Positions 1-4,703 of a stretch of 6,449 nucleotides of DNA are shown piece by piece. Position 1 is the first letter of the stretch, and every line of letters starts with the position of its first letter. The notes below the pieces were generated by a model. It did not search any database, had not been told where the DNA came from, and was given only the letters and a program-made list of their open reading frames with translations. The stretch lies in NCBI GenBank assembly GCA_023453335.1, contig JAEXTU010000305.1:1-6449 (forward strand). Reading direction: 5' to 3'. This DNA comes from Pseudomonadota bacterium (GTDB lineage: Bacteria; Desulfobacterota; Desulfovibrionia; Desulfovibrionales; Desulfovibrionaceae). Both the position numbers and the translations under genes were made by a program.

Positions 1-1083
1 GCCATGTACTGGTCGCCCAGCACGAAGGCCGGGGTCTGCCACTTCTCGGCCTGGTCGAAGGCCCGGATGGTCAGAGAGAAGAAGTCCTCCACCCTGCCCG
101 GGGCGAAGATGGCCCGGGGGAAGTCGCCGTGCCCCGCATACAGGGCCAGGTTCAGGTCGCCCTGCTCGGTGCGGGTGGGCAGGCCGGTGGCCGGGCCGGG
201 CCGCTGGATGAGCGAGCGCGATGACGATGGGCTGCTCGATCATGCCGGCCAGGCTCAGGGCCTCCACCATGAGGGCGAACCCGCCGCCCGAGGTGGGCAC
301 GATGGTGCGCGCGCCGGCAAAGGCAGCGCCCAGGCCCATGTTCATGGCGGCGATCTCGTCCTCGGCCTGCTCCACCATGATGCCCAGCTTGGGACCCTTG
401 GCGGCCAGGGTCAGGGCCACCGAGGTGGAGGGGGTCATGGGGTAGAAGGAGCAGAACTTCACGCCCGCGGCCATGGCCCCCAGGGCGATGGCCTCGTTGG
501 CGGTGAGCATGAGCCGGGGCCGGGGGCTGTCCAGGGGCGGCAGGGGCGCGAGCCGGCAGCGGCCCTGGCCCGTGGCCCAGTCGTAGGACTTCTCCAGGAC
601 CTCCAGGTTCTGGCGCACGATCTCCTCGCCCTTCTTGCCGAAGGTCTTCTTGAGCAGGGCGGCCGGGGCCTCTCGGTCCAGGCCGATGACCGAGGCCAGG
701 ATGCCCAGGGCGGCGATGTTGTAGAAGATGGGCTTGGGGGCCAGGTCCTTGAGGGGGATGCGGATCACGCAGTCCCCGTCCAGCTTCAGGTGGTCGCCGA
801 ACATCACCAGCCCGCCGTCGCGCACCGCGCCGCTGTGCAGGTCGATGCTCTCCTGGTTCAGGGCCACCAGGATGTCGATCTCGTCCACCGGGGCCTCCAC
901 CGGATGGGTGGCGGCCCGGATGGCGAAGCTGTTGTGGCCGCCCCGGATGCGGGACTGGTAGTCCTGGTTCACGTGCACGAAATAGCCGCTGCGCACCAGG
1001 CTCTTGGTCAGCAGCTCGCCGACCGTGACCAGGCCCTGTCCGGCCTCGCCAGCGATGAGAATGTTGACGCTTCCGTCTGCCAT
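1..1083 (-). pseudogene. 2-oxoacid:acceptor (ferredoxin) oxidoreductase subunit alpha, gamma-alpha fusion (KorA-type); frameshifted and cut by the window edge
   Basis: Family role: with a separate beta subunit it oxidatively decarboxylates a 2-oxoacid to acyl-CoA, using thiamine diphosphate and reducing ferredoxin in the cytoplasm. Seen: the reverse strand from ATG at 1083 gives an N-terminal gamma domain (about residues 1-185, with IAGEAGQG near 10-17 and SRIRGGHNSF near 44-53). The alpha domain begins near residue 190 (LTANEAIALGA, then FYPMTPSTS and PTSGGGF). At residue 290 the frame breaks at a tandem GAGC GAGC. Skipping four bases gives the family motif IQRPGPATGLPTRTEQGDL and continues to DQYM at the edge. 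The unshifted frame stays open but is out of family. The start has AAGAGGA (1092-1098) 8 nt upstream. About 360 residues are visible; KorA-type fusions are usually near 560-580, so the C-terminus and probably the beta gene lie beyond the left edge. The substrate (2-oxoglutarate, branched or aromatic 2-oxoacid) cannot be told. A sequencing error is an alternative to a real mutation. Confidence 0.87.
210..217. repeat. 4-bp tandem duplication (GAGC)2 causing the frameshift
   Basis: Two adjacent GAGC units lie exactly where the oxidoreductase reading frame breaks. Deleting either unit rejoins VIAL to IQRPGPATG with no other change. The following roughly 70 codons then match the alpha-subunit family to the window edge. 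This is the kind of small slippage or duplication that creates a +4 (net +1) frameshift. Confidence 0.8.
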
Positions 1084-1114
1084 GGCATGGGTCCTCTTGG
1101 GTCGTCGGGAAGAT

Positions 1115-1147
1115 AAAAACGCGGGAAGGGCCATGCGGCCCTTCCCG
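1115..1147 (-). terminator. Rho-independent terminator of the ferritin operon, in the leader of the oxidoreductase gene
   Basis: An 11-bp perfect stem (CGGGAAGGGCC at 1122-1132 with its complement at 1137-1147) closes a 4-nt loop. On the minus strand it is followed after two bases by five T residues (1119-1115). It begins 10 nt beyond the stop codon of the ferritin-like gene. The next gene on the same strand starts at 1083, with its ribosome site at 1092-1098. Only about 16 nt therefore separate the T-run from that site, which is too little for a complete promoter. Confidence 0.85.
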
Positions 1148-1156
1148 TTGGATGCG

Positions 1157-1681
1157 CTAGGCCCCGTCCAGCCCGCCGCGGCCCTTGGTGCGGGTCCAGT
1201 CCTCGGGGTCCTCGTAATACGACTGCATGTCCCGAATGAGCATGAAATGGCCCCGCCCCTCGGCGAGCATGTAGTCCACGAACTCCTTCTCGGTCTTGTC
1301 CGCGGCCTGGGGCCGCTCGGCCTCGAAGAAGGAGATGCCGGCCTGCTCCAGGTCCGCGGCCATCTTCAGGGACTCCTTCTCGGTGAGGCAGGCCCCCTTG
1401 GGCACCGCGTACTTGGCGGCCAGCTTGGCCAGGACCGTGGACAGGTCGCGCGACTCGTCCTCGGGCAGGCGGCAGGCGTCGGCGAATTTCTTGCCCTGGC
1501 CCAGGGAGGCGCGGATGTCCGCGATGCGGTGGGCCGCCTCCTCCTTGTCCTTGAGCAGGAGGCCGAAGACCTCCAGGCCCAGGGCCTCGGAACAGTTGGC
1601 CTTGGCTTTGCGGTAGGCCTGCACGGCCTTCTCGGTCAGCTCCAGGGCCTTGCAGAGCATGTCGTCGATAGAGCGGGCCAT
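1157..1681 (-). CDS. Ferritin-like / rubrerythrin-type four-helix protein with an incomplete diiron site
   Basis: A 174-residue predicted soluble cytoplasmic protein of the ferritin-like superfamily. Helix 1 spans about 5-30, and helix 2 carries E48-x-x-H51 (KDKEEAAHRI). Helix 3 carries E112 in the usual A-x-x-x-E-x-x-G-x-x-F-F spacing. Helix 4 is EFVDYMLAEGRGHFMLIRDM, followed by the family-like tail YYEDPEDW...LDGA. Rubrerythrin-type diiron proteins use a Glu in helices 1 and 3 (seven residues before a Tyr/Phe) and ExxH in helices 2 and 4. Here the helix 1 position is T16 (E17 next to it), and helix 4 has G142 three residues before H145, with E141 one step off. Metal binding may thus be altered or lost. 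There are no rubredoxin-type CxxC pairs. AAGGAGG lies 5 nt before the ATG. The gene is 15 bp downstream of ferritin, surely the same transcript, so a role in iron storage or oxidative defence is inferred from context. Confidence 0.85.
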   Translation of the reverse strand: MARSIDDMLCKALELTEKAVQAYRKAKANCSEALGLEVFGLLLKDKEEAAHRIADIRASLGQGKKFADACRLPEDESRDLSTVLAKLAAKYAVPKGACLTEKESLKMAADLEQAGISFFEAERPQAADKTEKEFVDYMLAEGRGHFMLIRDMQSYYEDPEDWTRTKGRGGLDGA

Positions 1682-1696
1682 GACAACCTCCTTGGC

Positions 1697-2212
1697 TTAC
1701 GCCTTGACCGGCGGCCACGGGGCGAACGGGCGCACCGAGAGTTCCTTGTCCAGCATGAACAGCCCGCTGCCATCCTTGCCGATGAGCTTGAGCTTGCCGA
1801 GCACCTCGGTCACGCTGTCCTCCTCCTCCACCTGCTCGGAGATGAACCACTGGAGGAAGATCTGGGTGGCGTGGTCCTTCTCGGCCACGGCCACGTTCAT
1901 GAGCTCGTTGATGCGCTTGGTCACGCCCTGCTCGTGGGCCAGGGCGTGCTGGAACACCGCGGTCGGGGAATCCCAGGTGTGCTGCGGCTTGTCGATGGCC
2001 AACAGCTCAACCCGGGCGCCGCGGTCGATGATGTAGGTGTAGAAACGCAGGGCGTGGGTCTGCTCCTCCCAGGCCTGGGAGGTCATCCAGGCCGCGAAGC
2101 CCGGCAGGCCCAGGTCGGCGAAATAGGCGGCCATGGACAGGTAGATGTAGCCCGAATAGAGCTCCCACTGCACCTGTGCGTTCATCTGTTTGATCATCTT
2201 CTTGCTCATCAT
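1697..2212 (-). CDS. ftnA: Bacterial non-heme ferritin (FtnA type)
   Basis: Stores iron in a 24-subunit cytoplasmic shell after oxidising Fe(II) at a ferroxidase centre. The 171-residue product aligns without gaps to my recall of E. coli FtnA over the functional core. The expected ligands fall at identical positions: E17 (WELYS), E50 and H53 (WEEQTHALRF), E94 (AHEQ), Q127 and E130 (SEQVEEE). The third-site glutamates E49, E126 and E129 are also present. The C-terminal region ends LFMLDKELS followed by a proline-rich tail. The start is the first of two ATGs (MMSKK), 8 nt after GGAGG. An ATG 105 nt further upstream would add a 35-residue tail with no family match, and it lies upstream of the predicted promoter. 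The gene heads a two-gene operon with the ferritin-like protein downstream. It is divergent from the small CxxC protein. Confidence 0.96.
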   Translation of the reverse strand: MMSKKMIKQMNAQVQWELYSGYIYLSMAAYFADLGLPGFAAWMTSQAWEEQTHALRFYTYIIDRGARVELLAIDKPQHTWDSPTAVFQHALAHEQGVTKRINELMNVAVAEKDHATQIFLQWFISEQVEEEDSVTEVLGKLKLIGKDGSGLFMLDKELSVRPFAPWPPVKA

Positions 2213-2219
2213 GGGGATG

Positions 2220-2226
2220 TCCTCCT
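2220..2226 (-). promoter_or_regulatory. Ribosome binding site fixing the ferritin start
   Basis: AGGAGGA on the minus strand sits at the correct spacing for the ATG at 2212. This rules out the longer open frame that begins near 2317, because that start has no comparable site. Confidence 0.85.
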
Positions 2227-2265
2227 GGATTGGGCGTCCCTGCCCAAGGCCGAGACGTAGCCATG

Positions 2266-2293
2266 AGAATACATCATGACGCGGATTTGGCAA
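2266..2293 (-). promoter_or_regulatory. Sigma70-like promoter of the ferritin operon
   Basis: On the minus strand TTGCCA (2293-2288, five of six to TTGACA) is separated by 16 bp from TATTCT (2271-2266, four of six to TATAAT). The leader would be roughly 45 nt, ending at a strong ribosome site. This is one of the few AT-richer patches in the window. A short palindrome, CATGA-N7-TCATG (2262-2278), overlaps the -10 box and could be an operator, but its arms are only 5 bp. No classic Fur box was seen. Confidence 0.5.
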
Positions 2294-2367
2294 GACAAAC
2301 CCGCACGATACGGCCATGCAAACCCGGCCTTGCGCCCTGCCGGGCTTTGCGGCACACTCGCGCCGCC

Positions 2368-2580
2368 ATGTGGAACGCCTCCCTCTTCGGCCGCCGCCGC
2401 GAGACCGCCACGGACATCCCGTGCAAGGCCTGCGGCAAGCCCCTGGTCGCCCACCGGGGCTGCCGGGAGGTCACCCTCGCCTGCCCGGCCTGCTCGGCCC
2501 GCTACCGCACCGAGGACTATCCCGAGCACATGGACGAACTCTTCGAGTTCCTGGCCGACGTGCCCGCGGACCGCATCTAG
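2368..2580 (+). CDS. Small dual-CxxC zinc-ribbon-like protein
   Basis: A 70-residue protein with two CxxC knuckles, C19-K-A-C22 (DIPCKACGKPL) and C39-P-A-C42 (LACPACSARY). They are 16 residues apart, with an extra Cys at 32 (HRGCREVTL). This is the layout of a zinc ribbon or rubredoxin-like fold. The acidic C-terminal helix is DYPEHMDELFEFLADVP, ending ADRI. I recall short dual-CxxC proteins of this shape, some with selenocysteine, in sulfate reducers; this copy has no in-frame TGA. No signal peptide or membrane segment is visible, so it is probably cytoplasmic. The start is the ATG whose product begins MWNASLFGRRR. No Shine-Dalgarno is visible in the 20 nt before it, and in-frame upstream starts would run through the ferritin promoter. 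The gene diverges from ferritin. Function is unknown; it may bind zinc or take part in thiol/redox chemistry. Confidence 0.8.
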   Translation: MWNASLFGRRRETATDIPCKACGKPLVAHRGCREVTLACPACSARYRTEDYPEHMDELFEFLADVPADRI

Positions 2581-2656
2581 CCTCTCTTTCCCGGCCACCC
2601 CGGAGCCTTTCCTCCGTTCCCCGCCCCTCGCCGCGCCCCCAGGCCGGGGGGATGCC

Positions 2657-2684
2657 TAAAGCATCGGCCCGAATCTGCCGATAG
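2657..2684 (+). promoter_or_regulatory. Flagellar sigma28 (FliA) promoter for the FlgO cassette
   Basis: TAAAGCAT (2657-2664) is followed by GCCGATAG (2677-2684). Read as TAAA-N16-GCCGATAG, it matches the broad bacterial sigma28/sigmaD consensus TAAA-N14-16-GCCGATAA in all but the last base. It lies about 50 bp upstream of the first FlgO-domain gene and after the stop of the preceding gene. The downstream genes belong to a flagellar family, so site and context support each other. Confidence 0.78.
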
Positions 2685-2725
2685 GGCTCTCAGAACCCGA
2701 GCATGCGCGGCCCGCGGGCCGTGAT

Positions 2726-2729
2726 GGAG
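2726..2729 (+). promoter_or_regulatory. Ribosome binding site fixing the first FlgO-domain start
   Basis: GGAG lies 6 nt before the ATG at 2736, which begins a textbook signal peptide (MKTLLAW...). The in-frame ATG at 2703 would put eleven residues (MRGPRAVMEHR) in front of that signal peptide and has no such site. Confidence 0.7.
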
Positions 2730-2735
2730 CACCGC

Positions 2736-3617
2736 ATGAAAACCCTCCTCGCCTGGACGGCGGCAACGGCCCTGGCCCTGGTTCTGGTCATGGCCCTGGC
2801 CGTTCTCCCTGCCCAGGCCCAGGACCAGGCGCCGGACAGCCCCCTGGCGGACCCGGCCCGGCCCTTCACGTCCCTGGCCGCCACCTCCGCGGGCATGGAC
2901 CCGGGCGCCGGGACCCTGGCCAAGGAATCGGGCACGGTCTACGTCAACGGCGTGCCCTATGTGCGGCGCGACGCCCAGAGCGTGCACGCCGGCGTGCTGG
3001 CCCCGGACGGCCGGGGCGGTTACGTGTGGCTGGGCGCGGACAAGCCCATCGGCCCGCCCGACGCTACCCTGGAGAACGCACGGGAGCTCAAGCTCCGCAT
3101 CCGGGAACTGGCCAACCAGCTCCTGGAGGCCGGCGAGCGCCTGCCCGGGGCGGTGGCCCTGCCCACCTCTTTCGTGAACCAGGACGATTTCAACCAGTCC
3201 TCGGCCTTCGGCCGGCTGGTGGCCGAACTGCTCTTCCACGAACTGTCCCGCCGCGGGGTGCCGGTGCGCGAATACCGGGCCTCCCGCAGCATCTCCGCCC
3301 GCGAGGGCGGGGAGTTCATCCTGGCCCGCAACCCGGAACAGGTGATCCCGGTGGGGCCGGACTCCCTGGTGGTGACCGGGACCTACTATTTCGACAAGCG
3401 CTCGGTGTACGTGAACGCCCGGGTGTTCCGGGCCGCTGACGGCATGGTCGTGCGCACTGCCGGCCTGGTCTTTGCCCAGAACGACACCACCCGGACCATG
3501 CTGGCCAAGGGCACGGGCGTGTCCATGCAGCAGGGGTACACCCGCTTCGGCTCCTTCAAGGAGGCCAAGGACCAGGGCAGCCTGGGCATGGCCCTCATGG
3601 AGCGGGACCTGCACTAA
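2736..3617 (+). CDS. Secreted FlgO-domain flagellar accessory protein
   Basis: A 293-residue exported protein. Residues 1-28 form a Sec signal peptide with cleavage expected after AQA (26-28). The mature N-terminus (29-110) is low-complexity and Pro/Ala/Gly-rich, then has a short segment with VYVNGVPYVRRDAQSV. Residues about 112-250 resemble the FlgO domain: ANQLL, then VALPTSFVNQDD, then SSAFGRLVAELLFHEL, then GEFILARNP, then VVTGTYYFDKRSVYVNARVF. FlgO of Vibrio is an outer-membrane lipoprotein of the flagellar basal region. This protein has no lipobox, so it should be periplasmic or bound to the outer membrane through partners. It is first in a three-gene cassette behind a sigma28 promoter, with the next start 10 nt after its stop. 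The gene two downstream is a clear paralogue of its core. The domain call comes from motif shape and length, so some doubt remains about the exact family. Confidence 0.82.
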   Translation: MKTLLAWTAATALALVLVMALAVLPAQAQDQAPDSPLADPARPFTSLAATSAGMDPGAGTLAKESGTVYVNGVPYVRRDAQSVHAGVLAPDGRGGYVWLGADKPIGPPDATLENARELKLRIRELANQLLEAGERLPGAVALPTSFVNQDDFNQSSAFGRLVAELLFHELSRRGVPVREYRASRSISAREGGEFILARNPEQVIPVGPDSLVVTGTYYFDKRSVYVNARVFRAADGMVVRTAGLVFAQNDTTRTMLAKGTGVSMQQGYTRFGSFKEAKDQGSLGMALMERDLH

Positions 3618-3627
3618 GGGAGCAGTC

Positions 3628-3903
3628 ATGCAATTGCGCGCCTACCTCCTCGCCCTGGCCCTGGCCCTGACCCTGTCCGGGTGCTCCTGGTGGCATCCCG
3701 CGACCCAGGCCGAGGTCCTGCCCGAGCAGGAGAACACCCTGCAGAACTTCACCCTGGCCCGGCAATACCAGACCTCCGGCCGGCTGGAGATGGCCCGCGA
3801 CCGCTACCTCCAGGCCCTGGCCACCGCGCGCAATCCCGAACTCAAGTCCCGCATCGTCGAGGAACTGGAGGCCGCGGACCGCCAGATCCGCAGCCAACGC
3901 TGA
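3628..3903 (+). CDS. Small outer-membrane lipoprotein with TPR-like helices
   Basis: A 91-residue predicted lipoprotein. The signal peptide ends in the lipobox L16-S17-G18-C19. Ser follows the Cys, so no Asp retention signal is seen and outer-membrane sorting is likely. Two Trp (21-22) come next. Residues about 36-86 form a helix pair of TPR character: TLQNFTLARQYQTSGRLEMA, then RDRYLQALATARNPELKSRIVEEL. A single TPR is too little for an independent superhelix, so it probably packs on a partner. GGGAG directly after the previous stop lies 5 nt from the ATG. It sits between two FlgO-domain genes, so the simplest inference is that it anchors one or both soluble FlgO-like proteins at the outer membrane, as a functional analogue of a FlgO/FlgP-type lipoprotein. 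I cannot assign it to FlgP. Confidence 0.83.
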   Translation: MQLRAYLLALALALTLSGCSWWHPATQAEVLPEQENTLQNFTLARQYQTSGRLEMARDRYLQALATARNPELKSRIVEELEAADRQIRSQR

Positions 3904-3918
3904 TCCGAGGGAACCACC

Positions 3919-4509
3919 ATGACCATCGCCCGCAAGCTCCTCCTGGCCGCTGCCGCCGCCCTGGCGCTCCTGGCCCTGGCCGCCCCGGCCCTGGCCGGCG
4001 GCGTGCCGGAAACCGCCCGGGACCTGGCCGCGGAACTCGACGCCCAGGTCGTGGACCGGCTGCAACTGGTGGAAGGCCCGGCCAAGGGCCTGGTGCTCAT
4101 GATCACCACCCCGGCCAGCCAGGACGACCTGGAGCAGTCCTCGCCCCTGGCCCGGCTCTTCGCCGAGGAGTTGGCCTCCTGGTTCGTGCAGGCCGGCTAC
4201 CGGGTGCAGGACATCCGCAAGGGCAAGACCGTGCTCTTCGCGCCCAAGACCGGCGAACTCCTGCTCACCCGCGACGTGCAACTCCTGGCCGAGGGCCAGG
4301 TGTCCAGCGCGCTCATCCTGGTGGGCACCTTCACCGAGACCTCCCGCAGCGTGCGCTTCAACATCAAGCTCCTGCACGCCCCGGACAATGAGGTCATGGC
4401 CATGTCCTCGCGCACCATCCCCATGTCGCCGGAGCTGGCCGAACTGGCCACCGACGCCAACCGCCAGCGCCTCACCCGCAACAAGCCCACGGTGAGCACC
4501 AAGTTCTAG
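3919..4509 (+). CDS. Second secreted FlgO-domain protein
   Basis: A 196-residue exported protein with a Sec signal peptide (cleavage expected after ALA at 24-26) and no lipobox. The FlgO-like core runs about 35-165: LVLMITTPASQDD, SSPLARLFAEELASWFVQAG, GELLLTRDV, ILVGTFTETSRSVRFNIKLL. Each block has a counterpart, in the same order, in the protein encoded two genes upstream (for example SSAFGRLVAELLFHEL against SSPLARLFAEELASWF). This indicates an old duplication, with the upstream copy gaining a longer N-terminus and C-terminus. GAGGG (3907-3911) lies 7 nt before the ATG, and the intergenic gap to the lipoprotein is 15 bp. The expected location is the periplasm, near the flagellar outer rings. 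It is the last gene of the cassette, and the terminator follows at 4650-4679. Confidence 0.83.
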   Translation: MTIARKLLLAAAAALALLALAAPALAGGVPETARDLAAELDAQVVDRLQLVEGPAKGLVLMITTPASQDDLEQSSPLARLFAEELASWFVQAGYRVQDIRKGKTVLFAPKTGELLLTRDVQLLAEGQVSSALILVGTFTETSRSVRFNIKLLHAPDNEVMAMSSRTIPMSPELAELATDANRQRLTRNKPTVSTKF

Positions 4510-4558
4510 CGCAGGACAAGCCGACCTCAAGAAACCCGACGTTTCTAAAAGAGAATTT

Positions 4559-4647
4559 CTTGGTAGGGGCGGTTCGCGAACCGCCCTCTTCGTCTTCGGA
4601 ACGGCACGTCGAAAAGGCAGGGCGGTTCACGAACCGCCCCTACCAAG
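4559..4647. repeat. REPIN-like pair of inverted REP palindromes
   Basis: Two 28-bp units, 4559-4586 and 4620-4647, are reverse complements of each other with one mismatch, separated by 33 bp. Each unit contains a 20-nt near-perfect hairpin (4567-4586 and 4620-4639; arms GGGCGGTTC/GAACCGCCC). On its outer side lies the tetranucleotide GTAG (4563-4566, and CTAC at 4640-4643 for the inverted unit). A GTAG foot beside a GC-rich palindrome is the arrangement known for REP sequences mobilised by REP-associated tyrosine transposases, and two inverted REPs form a REPIN. No transposase gene is in the window, so mobility in trans is inferred. Confidence 0.82.
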
Positions 4648-4649
4648 CA

Positions 4650-4679
4650 AAAAGGCCCCGGTCGCAACCGGGGCCTTTT
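4650..4679. terminator. Bidirectional rho-independent terminator between convergent operons
   Basis: A 13-bp perfect stem (4650-4662 with 4667-4679) closes a CGCA loop. The stem has a GC-rich core (GGCCCCGGT) flanked by A-runs and T-runs. The minus strand gives a tract of five T and the plus strand four T. It lies between the stop of the FlgO cassette (4509, plus) and the stop of the ligase gene (4704, minus), so it can end both transcripts. Confidence 0.9.
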
Positions 4680-4703
4680 CATGTCGGGGATGGCATATCC
4701 GCC

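Noticed and set aside
4..1116. Long plus-strand open frame opposite the oxidoreductase gene
   Set aside because: It is a GC-rich shadow full of Gly, His and Gln with no domain. The minus strand encodes clear family motifs.
1008..1850. Minus-strand frame spanning three genes
   Set aside because: It crosses the terminator and parts of two real genes in another phase, and its composition is shadow-like.
2213..2317. N-terminal extension of ferritin
   Set aside because: The 35 extra residues have no family match and begin upstream of the predicted promoter. A strong ribosome site marks the start at 2212.
2350..2367. Possible sigma54-type -24/-12 element before the small CxxC gene
   Set aside because: A GGCAC is present, but the required GC at the -12 position is not at the right distance.
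2630..2655. CCCCC...GGGGG hairpin after the small CxxC gene
   Set aside because: The stem is only 5 bp and there is no T-run, so it is not a convincing terminator.
4530..4546. AGAAAC-N5-GTTTCT inverted repeat after the second FlgO-like gene
   Set aside because: A short AT-rich stem without a T-tract. The strong terminator is at 4650-4679.
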